64,000 nt of DNA from Alternaria dauci (taxonomy: Eukaryota > Ascomycota > Dothideomycetes > Pleosporales > Pleosporaceae), in the NCBI RefSeq assembly GCF_042100115.1, contig NC_091279.1, positions 2,108,001-2,172,000 on the forward strand, in the 5' to 3' direction. The notes beneath the pieces were generated by a model that ran no database searches, had not been told where the DNA came from, and saw nothing but the letters and a program-made list of their open reading frames with translations. Shown here piece by piece: positions 10,501 through 20,092 of the stretch; position 1 is the first letter of the stretch, and every line of letters begins with the position of its first letter. The translations under genes and the position numbers were made by a program.

Positions 10501-11305
10501 CGTTATTGTGGACTGGATTAGGTGCTTGGTGTAAAGCAGGTACAATAGGCTCTGACGTCTCTTCAGGAATTGCAGAAGCGCCGAGTTTGTCACGGTGTCG
10601 CTTCCAGTACTTGAAATGCCGCCTACGAAGCGTGATAGAGGAGCTTAGCCTCTCGAGCAAAGAGGCCTGCTCTTCTTGATTCCCTGAAGCATGTGGTTGT
10701 CGCAACTGCAAAAGTAGCTCCTGGACATGTTTCTTGTCCAACTCGGCATATGCGCCAAGGATATCCACTCCGGTTTCTGGATCTGTTGGCGCATAAGAGG
10801 AAGCTTTGAGTGATCTCGAGTGTATGCTGGGCGTTCTGATGCGCACGCTAAGCTTGTAGAGATTGTCGATGATGTCAACCACCTCTTCAAACCTCATCTT
10901 CAACTCGTTCCTGGGCTCGTCGCTATCACTGTCATCTTCCTCGCTGAAAAATCCATCGTCGTTTTCGTCCTCCTCAACCTCATCCGTCGATGTTTGCGCC
11001 TCGTAAGGCAGACGAGCTCCGGATACGACTGCATACGTTTCATTGAGATTATGCTCGAGCTCCTTCAGAAGCTTGAGTGCACTGCTGAGCAGATTCGGGG
11101 AGTCGCGTAACCTGTAGTCTAGCGAGCTGTGACCTTTTTGCAGCGCACCCAGATTACCAGCCCATACTCTGAACCTCCCGATCTCGTCCTCAAGCGCATC
11201 GCCGTCTAGATCTTCCGTCGATTTGCTGTCGCTTGTATTGAGGGCATCGATCAGAATTTGGAAAGCGCGCACGTTGGCAGCGGTAGCAAGCCTAAGGGTC
11301 GACAT
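4592..11305 (-). CDS. Giant multidomain protein: C2H2 fingers, two macrodomains, Myb-like and winged-helix-like segments
   Basis: A 2,237-residue protein in one uninterrupted frame, unusual in a genome where most genes have 50-base introns. In order: (1) residues about 1-250, a helical region of the kind that precedes fungal C2H2 and NLR-like proteins (RFRVWAGNLGALQ, HSSLDYRLRDSP, RRRHFKYWKRHRDKLG); (2) C2H2-type fingers at about 345-490 (CPYCWIVC, CTYQDC, CPICYAPA); (3) macrodomain 1 at about 745-930 (YDLTRLRVDAIINNA, ASWVIHAAAP, FPCLGTGG); (4) macrodomain 2 at about 1160-1340 (REDITRLAVDAMVNST, ARHIIHVVPP, MPSIGTG); (5) a Myb/SANT-like segment at about 1422-1470; (6) a C2H2-like CWQHGC segment near 1835; (7) three winged-helix-like segments at about 1868-1942, 1960-2017 and 2052-2110; (8) a charged basic and acidic tail. 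Macrodomains bind ADP-ribose or derivatives. Both here lack the usual GGGV loop, so hydrolase activity is uncertain. The likely role is nuclear and nucleic-acid-linked; this is inference. It is divergent from the DUF7580-type gene. Confidence 0.85.
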   Translation of the reverse strand: MSTLRLATAANVRAFQILIDALNTSDSKSTEDLDGDALEDEIGRFRVWAGNLGALQKGHSSLDYRLRDSPNLLSSALKLLKELEHNLNETYAVVSGARLPYEAQTSTDEVEEDENDDGFFSEEDDSDSDEPRNELKMRFEEVVDIIDNLYKLSVRIRTPSIHSRSLKASSYAPTDPETGVDILGAYAELDKKHVQELLLQLRQPHASGNQEEQASLLERLSSSITLRRRHFKYWKRHRDKLGASAIPEETSEPIVPALHQAPNPVHNNDFVNVPTTPEITTSRPTPSQKTGKTLLSGTEATHHHQSLDDIVDTKSVTSYAVTVKDLHGKGIELPPPPKAANGDKDFECPYCWIVCPARYGKGRAWKTHLLQDLQPYICTYQDCESSEQLFRSRREWAEHEATHRKLWRCPEHAAALYSSLSGLENHLRQDHNGSFPEDQIAVVSKIGETTATDTRTKCPICYAPANTAGLGDLQSHIANHLERFATFALPHGREDDSDGASSVASRGSSNSQSLPNSARTDTSNDEIVQEDTARLEKPSELLPMNGPGQSLLSAERLQQLPDESQNRVSMIAGQLNDLDDSEAELSDDQQFDEDVLSSHKKHLDDQEAFRQHILTLPGALSVRFYRRYGSWSGSITFADDWVGEEALKVFDVQRFPNMDFKPKKDTSKWKFTRVSRPRKGNVLNRQSTADTQATEDTETFSVGSELYDQEVEDSEKQAIISADETPTLRSLYQSRRLLQRDQSFAPNDAYNQMISFCHYDLTRLRVDAIINNAPPNLKAPPSPDSLHYTIFQAGGSGLRKEARSKPRIKLGQVELTHGHDLPASWVIHAAAPTYTGTKGVGQFNVLSSCYRSALRIAAAYELKTVAFPCLGTGGCNFPPRVAARIALQEIREYLDSHPEHRPERIIFCVKAAIDEKAYTDFLPVFFPPTHGDLDRARTSDWSANRAALSAQILEARSRLQKTLKDMTDTYVFGTQTTACAHDMRRLDSALSSTRNYLLGSKELKRSLADLNLLCSVIGAACTTISEIAERAKEVGFAKEAQHFWDEVNTDMQAKHGFDLSTLFDYCWIFASSLDGVLTHDRKEPDAMARARQLLENYAFKQKSHDVKGIRDHLDEVIHMRKSEGPIPKSREIIQVHQVPSVAQLYLLGSLEDKPTMVQPSASFNHTVCFLREDITRLAVDAMVNSTDVSFSGMGTLDRLVFKKGGPGLQWEVQAEQIGKCKEGDVKVTPGFLLPARHIIHVVPPGQFRKDTKTVLRGIYRDILHTAVQLKATSVAMPSIGTGMLNYPTRDCASIAMEEVKGFLESADPANGLPKIIFVVYSSNDEFVYKSLLPIYFPQPKSKVSDEPQREKQTPAQYQAAMNTDDHMRKKVEGEEREREMRERSARDASLPASVQQTVETRENSSMSYSIAKDVPALSDSSKPYELNEEDRLLLRLRDEEGIPWEDVVARFSTDFNKNYPLPALQMRLKRIRERIIKPRPMNWNEESSLIRFESHVNDCNVCSDGLFERTHTLCEHGYPLAQSILQHMEMQKNAIVYSTPKDGLDREKLELPTDLLPSSMLLLSVVAEHARAGNSDFPFDLVTVPHEATSEDEKDRKVNDENTATVQQGDVYDTSSLLFDEAGMSSHQRTGSNSSLRQSEKLTHFTAAKDTNVISSDAEQPAVIQAKVLGPHTFKGWTKSVLHIHRSSIKMYLAENYLGEDPYATIDLANAVPSLARGVTSEHPNTTSLFVERYEESKGKGTQRAEGNRLMEPWHFISAQDSEAAVLFDALQRLVIRNRKTQGKMVPPATREGMDSALTEAPTTRVGMSGGTTDANVSSRNTPGNSILLPHFQDSRPRPRCWQHGCNGKLFSTFTNLLRHQRGKNLEFLGRQRLRAQILDYLADDLETRPGSYIGQNTENIASGTGMDTISATSLLHELAAQGNVHNTVNDDTWVISHRMDERPTEQLQKAKESGDTDSSTLADQIVSCLSRKGQGLSLEDLASELQATSAAVTSAIRILASDGFITSGFDGQTWILTDLGEQRAVEIRVEGEIGAARHIESFHPDENPSGNLSERALSHLRSLPGMSKSISDLAITFGTPASELQPVLEQLRSDGLVENKDDESSWAAILAPQLPILPRPYVTHGRAPISTQPDTAPTKQEQPAAKSPPTNKAGSWRDGRGANERKHTRFARTLAEDVEEDVQAGTASNLRRARMAKERKHNKSSRASADDIDDELEYYDGQEEDYVDIGEEPLTR

Positions 11306-11819
11306 TATGAAAGCTTGGCATGCCGAGGACGGAAGCGAGCGGGGACACAGCGGCTCTAAGGGGCTTCACACATCGGAGTAGAAAGGTGTCGTGAGCCCAT
11401 ACAGTCGAGTCGCGAAGCTGGTAGATGATGTTTGTATAACCTGATGCGCAATGAAATGGCAATCGGTTAGTAATCCTGTGTGCCAGTGTACAGCCTAATG
11501 ACTGCATGGGGTGAGGGGATGCTAGATTCCTTCGAGATTGGTGGGGGCGCAGTTCAGGCGCCTCGCAGGCAGTGGCACCTTCTCGCAACCTCGTGTCGCT
11601 TGCAAATCAACATTTTCGCTCGTTTTACTCACTCTCCCTCGCAGAGAGATGATTCTTTTGTAGCTAGCAGTTGTCGCTGATGCGCGTTTCTTTGTGTGCC
11701 TGCCGCGAGATCCAGTCTGGAGATTCTGACTCGAACCCCGCTCGGCGTTTGCTCCTTGCATCACTCGCCGATGACGCGCTACATCGACATTCATCCTAGA
11801 CTTTAAGGCGATTGCTACG
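11306..11819. promoter_or_regulatory. Shared intergenic region of a divergent gene pair
   Basis: About 510 bases separate the starts of the double-macrodomain gene (minus strand) and the DUF7580-type gene (plus strand), so both promoters must lie here. No clear TATA box or repeated site stands out by eye. Confidence 0.45.
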
Positions 11820-13665
11820 ATGAGCGGAATTGAGGTAGCTGGTCTTGTGCTTGGCGCTTTGCCGCTGATCATCCAAGGTATGCAATGATCTACTTTTGAA
11901 GAAAACACCAGTAACCGACTTGCTATCCTTTAGGCATCGATAGCTACAGGGAAGGACTTAGTACTCTGAGGAGCATGTGGGATCGAGATATTGAGTATCC
12001 CGCTCTTCTCAGAAAACTCAGGGCCCAAAACGATCACTACGAGCTGACGATTCGGATACTCTTTGGGTCTATCACTTCTGAAACCGAATGGGCAAAAATG
12101 ACCACTGACCCCATGGCTTCTCGGGAACTGTGGAAGAGCAAGGAAGCGGCGCTTCAAGACAAGCTGCAAAACGCCTACAAGTCATATGAAAGCATCATGG
12201 CAGAGATTGAACAAATCACGAAGAGCATCGCGAGTAGACTGGATCTGGACGGCGCAGCCGAGGTAAATACATGCGGCATATTCAGTGCATCATTGACTGA
12301 CGGCGTTGGTAGCTTACTCGAAATAATCTTGATACGTTGCTCGCCGCGAACCCTAAGAAGTCGAACGACAAATTCGAATTCCGCAAACGTGTTCGTTTTG
12401 GTATGAAGAAGAAGAATCTAAGCGCACTTTTGGAGAAGCTGGATGAGTGCAATAGGCAACTCGAAAGGTTTACAGAAAAGAGTGAGAAGATTGAGACGTA
12501 CCACAGACCGAGCAAGCCTTCGTACGCCACGCGCTTGCAGAAGCTGCAGCAATATGCCAAGATTCTACACGATGCACTTTGTGTGTGTTGGTCATGCTCA
12601 TGCAAGTCTTCACACACAGCGAGTCTCCAACTCGATCCTCGTGGAGACATATTTACACCAAAGTTTCAAAAAGCGCTTCGTTCTGCTAAAACGAGTTTCA
12701 ACATTTCATTTTCGACCATCTCCTCCGATAGCAGTGGCGTACCGTGGTCATTTCAAGCCGCCAGGATCTGTGTCGACGAAGAGGACGATGACTGTCTTTC
12801 ACCGATGGCCTCCCCCAAACCGAACAGGATGCAAAGGAATGTCAGCTTCGGATCGCTTCCTCCCTACGCAGTTCAAGACCCGGCAACTACTTCACCACCT
12901 TGTTACGAAGAAGTCAAAGATCTTTGCGCATCTATTCAGCAACTATGTAAAACATCTCCGACTATCGGCTTCTCCTTGGACCGTAAAAGTAGACTACGAG
13001 GGGCTTATTCAGTCGACACGACAGAAAAACATATTCCTGGCACAGAACTAATATCTCTAGAGACACTGCTAGAGAGACCACCAGTCATCAACGGAAGACG
13101 CTCCAAGTTGAGCAGGAAAGAGAGGTATAGCTTAGCGTTGACATTAGCGTCTAGCATACTCTACCTCAACTCAACTCCCTGGCTCGCCAATGAATGGGCC
13201 GCGCGAGATATTCTTTTCCACCGGACATCAGATAAAACGCGCCCGGTCGACCTCGATCGCGCATACCTTGCTCCGAAGGTAGTCGACCGTTCCGAAAACG
13301 GATCCAAAGGCTCCAAGCAAATGGTTTTGAAGAACAACTTCTTGCTCGCTTTAGCTGTAGCATTGCTCGAGCTTTACTTTGGGACGACTGCCGAAAAATA
13401 CCACCAGTCGGAGTTTGAGGACGGAGCTGGGGATGCGCCAGCCGATCATAAATATAGCCTCCTTACGTTGGTACATAACTGGATGCAAAGCGAAGCCGGG
13501 GAACTCTCTGCTGCTTACCAAAGTGCAATCAGTTATTGTATGAAAGAGTATGGTGATCCCATGGCCAGTTTACAGGACACCGACTGTCTACAAGCTGCAG
13601 TTGAAAATATTGTACTCCCATTACAGGAGGAGCTCAACCAGTTCCTAGGCAAGACTTTGGCGTAA
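11820..13665 (+). CDS. DUF7580-type fungal protein with helical N-terminus
   Basis: A 579-residue protein from three exons: 11820-11877, 11934-12262 and 12313-13665. The joins keep frame and restore the family start MSGIEVAGLVLGALPLIIQG followed by IDSYREGLSTLRSMWDRDI. This hydrophobic helical N-terminus is common in fungal proteins related to heterokaryon-incompatibility and NLR signalling. The middle is helical and basic (RKRVRFGMKKKNL), followed by a Ser/Pro-rich linker. The C-terminal third (about residues 300-575) has the DUF7580 pattern: a SLETLLERPP segment, a LSRKERYSLALTLASSILYL helix, then TPWLANEWAARDILF. The fold of this domain is reported as kinase-like in some families, but I see no complete catalytic motifs and do not call it a kinase. 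Function is unknown; a role in self/non-self or stress signalling is inferred from the N-terminus and the neighbour. Confidence 0.8.
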
Positions 13666-15833
13666 CATTACGAGTTTTCAGCATAAGACTAGAGCATTTC
13701 GAGTACAACATGGATTCGCAAGATTCAGCCTGCGATGCGGAAAGCGCCCAAGATGTCAGCACGGCATTTTCCGACCATGTTTGTATGGCGAGACGAGAGG
13801 ACCAAAATGCTCAAGGTCCAACAGCAGACCAGATTAACTACCGTCACCAAACAACAAAATGATACAAGATGCCCCGCCGACGTTTCAATAACAGCACTTG
13901 AATGCAAAGACTGAAAGGACCAAGCCACCACGGTCACGCCTCAACGCTACAGTACCGGGTCGGGACGAAGTGCGCTTACTCAACGCACATCACCTCGTAT
14001 CCGACCCACGCGCCAGGCAATACGACGTGCAATTCTGGGGTAGATCAGGTCAGGCTAGTGCGGCAAATTTCCGAAGTCAAATTGAACGTCGAGCGATAGA
14101 GTCGCGATGAAGAGGCGAGTGTTGGTCGACGACGGCGACGTCGGTTACCATGCGAAGTGGCGAGGGAGTTGCGCGGCGGCTAAAAATACCAGCAAACCGC
14201 TATTGCAAACACCCCCGCACCCCACTGGCTCTCAGCACATGACCACAACCCACAAACGCATGTTCCCGGATGCGCGGCAATATTGTGATTCGAGAGGGTT
14301 CAGCACGAAGCTTTACTAGTGGAGGGACAGGCACTTGGCGAGGTACAAAGTTCAAGGACAAGCTCTGTAGAAGCTGCCCGAAGCTCAGGACGAAATGCAA
14401 TTGGTGCTACATGTGTGATGGTTGAGCGGAAGTGGCCGCGATGTCAATCTGAAACATACCCAAGGCCACAGCAATCAAGTCTCGTTTGCTGCACACCAGG
14501 CGTAGGCGTCAACGTTACGCGGGCAATACGTGCTTGCCGGTTATCGACGTGCGTCATGAAGGCGAGAAGCTGTGCTGACCGCATCATGGACCAAGATTAG
14601 GCGTAACCCTTTTGGAGATTATGGCGGAAATTGAAGATCTGGTGCAGGGCTAGCGGGGGATGCGCGTTATCTTTACAGTATCGAAGGATTCTACAGCTGA
14701 AGGTTGGAAATGTAAGATGTAATCACGGAACACAGATGCGTGCCGCATGAAGACAGCCATGGAGGTCTTGAGGAATTGCTTGTGTACGCGGCAGAAGTGT
14801 TGAATAGATGCGTCGTGTTTGAGGAATTATGGGCGGCGCAACATGTGTCGGATTGTTTTTGCTAGGACGAGGTGAGAGCATAAAAGTGGCACGTTTCGTT
14901 TTACACCGCCTTGGGCGCGACGACGCCAGAGATGCAGCAGGCAGCTCCCTAAGTTCCATCGGGGAATGGAGCGGTACAGGCTAAGCAAGCGAAGCCACCC
15001 GGCAAAGCCCCCTCGTTGGCGCGCACGACGCCGCCGAAGCCTGAAACAGGCCCATGGTTGGACGAACGGTGCCGACGCGAGGCGGCGAAAATGGGCCGCA
15101 TGGGGGTCGGCCAGGGCGTGAATTGGCCACGGCAAAAGCGAACAGGTATTGCGCGAGCCAAAAGGGGAGGCTGTTGGTTAGAGCAGAAGGGAAATGATTG
15201 TGATGTGGGTGGCAATGGGCGATACACAGGGGCACCAAGGGGGCTATTAATACATGCACATACATGGCCGGGGGGCAGTTCAAGTTTGGCTCCGTGGTTG
15301 AGGGGAAGAGGTTGAAAGATAGGTCGCGGCTGCATAGGAGCCGGCGTGAGTGGTTGCAGGTCTTTGTTATGCAGGCAACGAACCACAACAACAACAACAC
15401 GGCCATCATAACTGCAAGGGCCGGCCACGACCAGCTCTCAGTCTCTCTCCGTCGCTGTACATATCTGTCGGACATTCACCCGGAGGCTATCGCGTGTCCG
15501 TCGTGCTTGAGCGGGCCAGCATTGCGCATTCAACGCTCGTCAATCTATCAGTCTAGGGCCATCCTGGTCGTGCTTTGTCTTGGCGCGTCGGCACCCCTTA
15601 ACGTCACCTGGAATCCGTTTTCTCGATTCCCAATCCAAGCTCCTGCCAACGCTTACCAAACCACAAGACTCGACCACACACACACAAACACAACCACCCG
15701 ACGCTCGCTGAGTCCCGGAACACCGCCCACAGGCTGACAGCGCAGAGCGCACCCATACGCTCTTTTCGCTGTTCCGCTCTCTCTCTGTTTCTCTCTTCCT
15801 CCATCTGTCGTTCTCCCTTGACTTGTCGACACC
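13666..15833. other. Long intergenic region
   Basis: About 2.2 kb without a gene that I can support. Short frames on both strands are mutual shadows with no domain. The last 400 bases, with CA-rich and CT-rich runs (15670-15810), look like the promoter and leader of the Smi1/Knr4 homologue. Confidence 0.45.
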
Positions 15834-17563
15834 ATGGCACAACAGTACGACACCCCGGCCTCAGACGCCTCACATGCGCCGCTCTCCCCTCTCCTCCCCT
15901 CCCCCACGCGCATCCCATTGGCAGCCATGGCTAACATGTCCGCAGAATAACAGCGTCCTTGAAGGACTTTTGGCACACCATGACCTCGTACGACCGCCAC
16001 GCCTCGCACGACTCGCCATATCGGACAGGCCGCCACATCCCCATTCCCCAGAGCCGCCATGCTGCCCTCACGTCCATTACGGCGAGCGGCGCCGAGTCCC
16101 GCACCGACCTGCACTCGCCCTACCAGCACGACGAGCTCGCGACGAGCAATGGCTTCATCGGCTCCCCCAAGGGCCCCATGTCTCCCAGCTCCCCCTACTC
16201 GCCTGGAATGCGAGGCTCCCTGAGCCGCCAGGCGACCATGGACTCGGACACGTTCGACAAGGGCGCCAATGGCCAGATCCAGATGCAGGACTTCAACGAG
16301 GGCCTGCCCCCGCCACCCCCCGTCAGCCACTCGTGGAGGCGCATTGACCGCTGGGTCGAGGACCACTACCAGGAGCTCTTTGACAACATGTGCGAGGGCT
16401 GCACATCAAACGACGTCAACGAGCTGGAGCACGAGCTCGATGCGACGCTCCCCATGGACATCCGCGAGTCCCTGCAGGTCCACGATGGCCAGGAGCGCGG
16501 CGGTCTCCCGACTGGTGTCATCTTTGGCCTCATGTTGCTTGATTGCGAGGAGATTGTCATGGAGTGGAAGAACTGGCGCAAGGTCGCTGAGGAGTACCTC
16601 ACCACAAAGGTCGACTACCGGACACCGCAAATCCCAGTCAAGGCTTTTGCCGGCTCCTCGACAGCTCCCCCTGTAGCCACAGTTCAGAGCACAGGCAACC
16701 CTCTTTGGCGACAAGATCTCCTCGCGCGTCAGGACTCGCAGCCGCCGAACGCCGTACAAAAGGCCTATGCCCATCCAGCATGGATTCCTCTGGCCCGTGA
16801 CTGGGGAGGCAACTACCTTGCCGTCGATCTCGCTCCGGGTCCCAGCGGCACTTGGGGCCAGATCATCATCTACGGCCGCGACTACGACTGCAAATATGTC
16901 GTCGCACGCTCGTGGGGTGCTCTATTAGCCATGGTCGCAGATGATTTCGCTTCCAAAGACGTACACATGGACGAGGAGACGGGCGAGCTGAAGCTGTTGG
17001 CATTCAAGCGCCAGAACGTAGAACCGCCCTACCTAGAAGTCCTCCGCTGGCGGTGTGATCAGAAGCACGGCCGCCGGGCGCCCAAGAGACGCCCGACCAG
17101 TGGCCTGCGTGTCAACCCCAACGCGCCGGGTATGGTCGTCGCCAGTAGCACTGCGAGCAGCCCTTACCACAGCCCTGTAATGGGACCAGAAGACCGCGGC
17201 CGAAGTCCCCACCGCCTATCGAAACCACCCAAGGGCGTCAGCCCGCGCGGCAAGCTTTCGAGCCCGCTCGCCCGAGTTGCGGAAGAGAACCCAGCACCGA
17301 TCCGCGTCCACACCAACCTCGACGCCAAGACTGCCACCGCCACAGAGAATCTCATCTCCATGGATACACCAAGGCCAAGCGACGAGCTCCCTACTGCCCG
17401 CCTACCCACTCCACGCGACAGCCTCAGCAGCGACAAGGGAAACAACAAGGAGAACCAGGACACCAAGCCCGCAGCGCCTGCAGCGCTGAAAAGCCCAACA
17501 TCGGTGAAGAGCCCTATTGCTGCGACTGTTGAATCGGAAGACCTCAAGACTGTCGAGATATAG
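15834..17563 (+). CDS. KNR4: Smi1/Knr4 family cell-wall synthesis regulator
   Basis: A 542-residue homologue of yeast Smi1/Knr4, a scaffold that links cell-wall glucan synthesis to the cell-integrity MAP kinase and calcineurin pathways. The start is an 11-base exon (15834-15844, ATGGCACAACA) with a good ATG context. An intron at 15845-15945 joins it to the long exon, giving MAQQITASLKDFWHTMTSYD, the expected family N-terminus. The SMI1/KNR4 domain spans about residues 120-330. It contains WRRIDRWVEDHYQELFDN, LPMDIRESLQVHDGQE, the FGLMLLD segment, AWIPLARDWGGNYLAVDL and the region around YGRDYDCKYVVARSW. The remainder is disordered, rich in Pro, Ser, Thr, Lys and Glu, and probably phosphorylated, as in yeast. 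The small first exon is easy to miss in automatic annotation, where the start is likely to be placed at 15959. Confidence 0.88.
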
Positions 17564-18325
17564 GAATGCCGCTGTAATTATTTCTCCTCGTTCCACCAAG
17601 ACGCTTCCCATTGATGATCTACTACTAGAAGGAAACGGCTGGATACTGTTACATATATTCAAGGAGTGCAAGGCGTAGGGGTTTTGTGGGGGGTGGAAGC
17701 TTCATGTGTTCAAGCAGGCGTATTGACCAGCATTTCCATCCTTGAACAAGCCAAAGGAGTTTTTTTCTCTTCCTCTTCTTCTTCACTTCCTTCTCCATCC
17801 CATTCGAACAATGCAAATCTTTAGCTTCTTCTTCTTGTTCTTGTTCTTCTTCTTTGAGAATACGGCTGTCGAGGCAACAACACAAGTACCATGGTTATCG
17901 TCATCATCGTCCTATGCGACCCAGCACAGCACACAGCAACCATCAGCAACAACAACCGGTCACCAGGACTACCGGACTCGGTCCCTTCTTTCTTGCCATT
18001 CACGCGCCACACATGTAACAACACCATATGTTCGTTTTTGTTTTCTTCTTCTTTTCGATGCTTCTTTTCGGCTCCGGCCGCTTGGCCTTTCTTCTGGGTT
18101 TTACCGGCTGGAACTAGCTTCGATCAACACTCTTCTTTTGCTTCTCCTCTTTCTATATGTTCTTTTGGACGGCTTTTTTCTTTTTCTGTCCCTTCCTTCC
18201 GTACTAGCTTCGGATCACCTGGTTTACACGAAACTTGTTTCGGACTATTTTAGGAGAGCGGGAGTGGGAGGGGAATGCGATGGAATGGGATGGGATGAGC
18301 GGGTGAGGCTTTGAGAGCCGCTTTC

Positions 18326-18358
18326 TGTCTTGTCTTGTCTTGTCTTTTCTTGTCTTGC
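18326..18358. repeat. TGTCT/TCTTG short tandem repeat
   Basis: Several imperfect copies of a five-base TCTTG unit in tandem, in intergenic DNA. This is a simple-sequence repeat with no sign of function. Confidence 0.8.
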
Positions 18359-18369
18359 GTCTGTGGCGC

Positions 18370-18375
<6 letters not shown>

Positions 18376-18415
<40 letters not shown>
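18376..18415. repeat. (GTA)n microsatellite
   Basis: About 13 perfect tandem copies of GTA. In the reverse frames this gives runs of Tyr, Leu or Thr, and forward it gives Val, which explains odd low-complexity frames here. Probably length-variable between strains. Confidence 0.95.
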
Positions 18416-19251
18416 ATTCGTGCATTGGTAATATCTTCTGGTCGATACATTCTGGGTGTGTTTGGTGGGTTTTGTTTCGAGGCTTTTTTTTTCGTCCGGC
18501 CCATGGGATCGTAGAGGGGAGGAGGGGATGAGTGGGGAGGTCGGGATAGGGTTCTGTGTATGTCCTTTGGCGTGGGCAATTATATTGTCGGAATAAGTGG
18601 GTGTAGAACACGTAGGATGGAATCGAGATTGTAACAAGATAGTGGCTTTTGATGACATGTCGGATTGTCGTGTTTGTGCAACGCGCTTGAAAAGCGGGAG
18701 ATGCATTGCTGGACCGAAGGAAGACAATTTACTACGCCTCGTCGTGTAGCAGCCAGGTGTATACCTTACTTTCATCGCATCGCGGACGAAGAATGTGCAA
18801 ACTGGTTCATGAGTCAACCAAGGTTCGCACGAATCGAATGTCCATGTTCTTCACGACAGTTACTGGACATGTATACTTTTGCGACTTTTCACTACAACCT
18901 TGTAGATACTTTTTTCTGCGATCACCGCTCAGTGTTTCACTACCTAGGTACTATTCCCCCCTTCCACGGAGATGACAAGGTCGTCTGACCTAGAAAACCG
19001 CATAGCTACCTCTGACACACTTCAACACCGTATGTCCTCATTCTTTTGGCCTTTTACCACTAGCCAGCCTCGAAGACCTGTCCACGGCTACAATTCATAC
19101 ATCCAATCTCCATCGTACCTACCATTAGGTCCTTCCGCCAAACACAACGAGCGCACCCTTGGAAGCGTCTATCCCCACGACAAAAGCCACCGGACAAGCT
19201 GTTTCCGCATCGATACCACGTCCACTTCTACTCCGAACCAAACGACCAACC

Positions 19252-19674
19252 ATGACGATGGGCATGTTAATGCTGGGATACAGGATCGTAGAACTACAAA
19301 TGAGAAGGATGAGAAAGACGCTCAAGATGGAAATGCTGGAAGCTTATGTCAACGGAACAGGCGGAGTAAGCAGACCGAACGCAGCTACTTTGTCAAGATA
19401 GCGCGGAATGTTTCGATGAAGCTCACGCTGAACCACGAGCGTCGATTTGCGGAGGAAAGGGCTCGGTTGGGCACCATGGCACTACCTACCTACACACAAT
19501 GGCTACCTTGCTCAGGATGATACTCGAATGTTGATATGGGAAGGGTACTGTACGCGGAACATGAATAGGTTGCTGCGATATGACTTCGGAGTCAATAGAG
19601 GAAGATTAGAAGAGATGGAGGACGTGATTGGAAAGTTGTTGGAGGAAAGCATACCTAGGTACCGAGGCTTTTGA
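19252..19674 (+). CDS. Possible small uncharacterised protein (two exons)
   Basis: A tentative 90-residue model: exon 19252-19365 and exon 19516-19674. They are joined across a strong GTAAGC donor and a TTGCTCAG acceptor that keep the reading frame. The product would start MTMGMLMLGYRIVELQMRRM, an amphipathic Met-rich helix, and continue through MLIWEGYCTRNMNRLLRYDF to an acidic helix (EEMEDVIGKLLEE). The 150-base intron is longer than others in this window, and the DNA inside it also carries a readable frame, so further exons may exist. I recognise no family. The gene may be a remnant or a chance model; it stands alone between the Smi1/Knr4 homologue and a dehydrogenase. Confidence 0.3.
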
Positions 19675-20092
19675 GACCGGTGGAGGTACATGGGAGGAGT
19701 GTGGAGTCTGTGCTTTGTCACGGGGGATTTGTGGGAGGATAAAGTTGGAGTCACAAAGGAGAACAATGTGGTAGTCTTTGATCCTGGAAGCTCTTTGGGG
19801 ACATGGAGAATATGGGCTGGGTACATTCGAATAAAGTGTCAACGCCAAGTGATGTCTGGATGAAGGCGTGCGGCTCATGTATGACATGGATGATCTCACG
19901 ACTCTGGCTAAGCAGCAGCGTGATGTCCATCTGCAGTACATACCGGCTACCTGTCCTGTAGAAGATTTCAAGGCAAGGATCATGCCGAGGAAGTAGCAAA
20001 GTGAACAGTACGAGTATTGATGAATGGTAAGCCGAGCCGCTTGAACAACTACGGTAGATCGCCTTGAGTAGATAACTCTCTACTACAGGCGA
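19675..20092. other. Intergenic region
   Basis: About 420 bases downstream of both the tentative small gene and the convergent dehydrogenase gene. I see nothing in it beyond likely 3' ends. Confidence 0.45.

Larger units (their letters stand above)
17564..19251. other. Intergenic region with low-complexity DNA
   Basis: Begins with the 3' end of the Smi1/Knr4 transcript. It then holds a long pyrimidine-rich tract (about 17760-18230, TTC/CTT runs) that creates spurious Phe/Leu/Ser-rich frames, followed by two microsatellites listed separately. I see no supported gene. Confidence 0.5.

Noticed and set aside
11700..11800. B-box-like GGTTCGAGTC on the minus strand, suggesting a tRNA
   Set aside because: The upstream sequence does not form a D-arm or a paired acceptor stem. 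It is more likely part of the divergent promoter and leader.
17742..18314. 190-residue plus-strand frame with a Phe/Leu-rich stretch that resembles a signal peptide
   Set aside because: It is produced by a TTC/CTT-rich tract, has no conserved-looking body and follows directly on the Smi1/Knr4 gene 3' end.
18204..18817. Minus-strand frames with long runs of Thr, Leu or Tyr
   Set aside because: The runs are translations of the GTA microsatellite at 18376-18415 in three frames.
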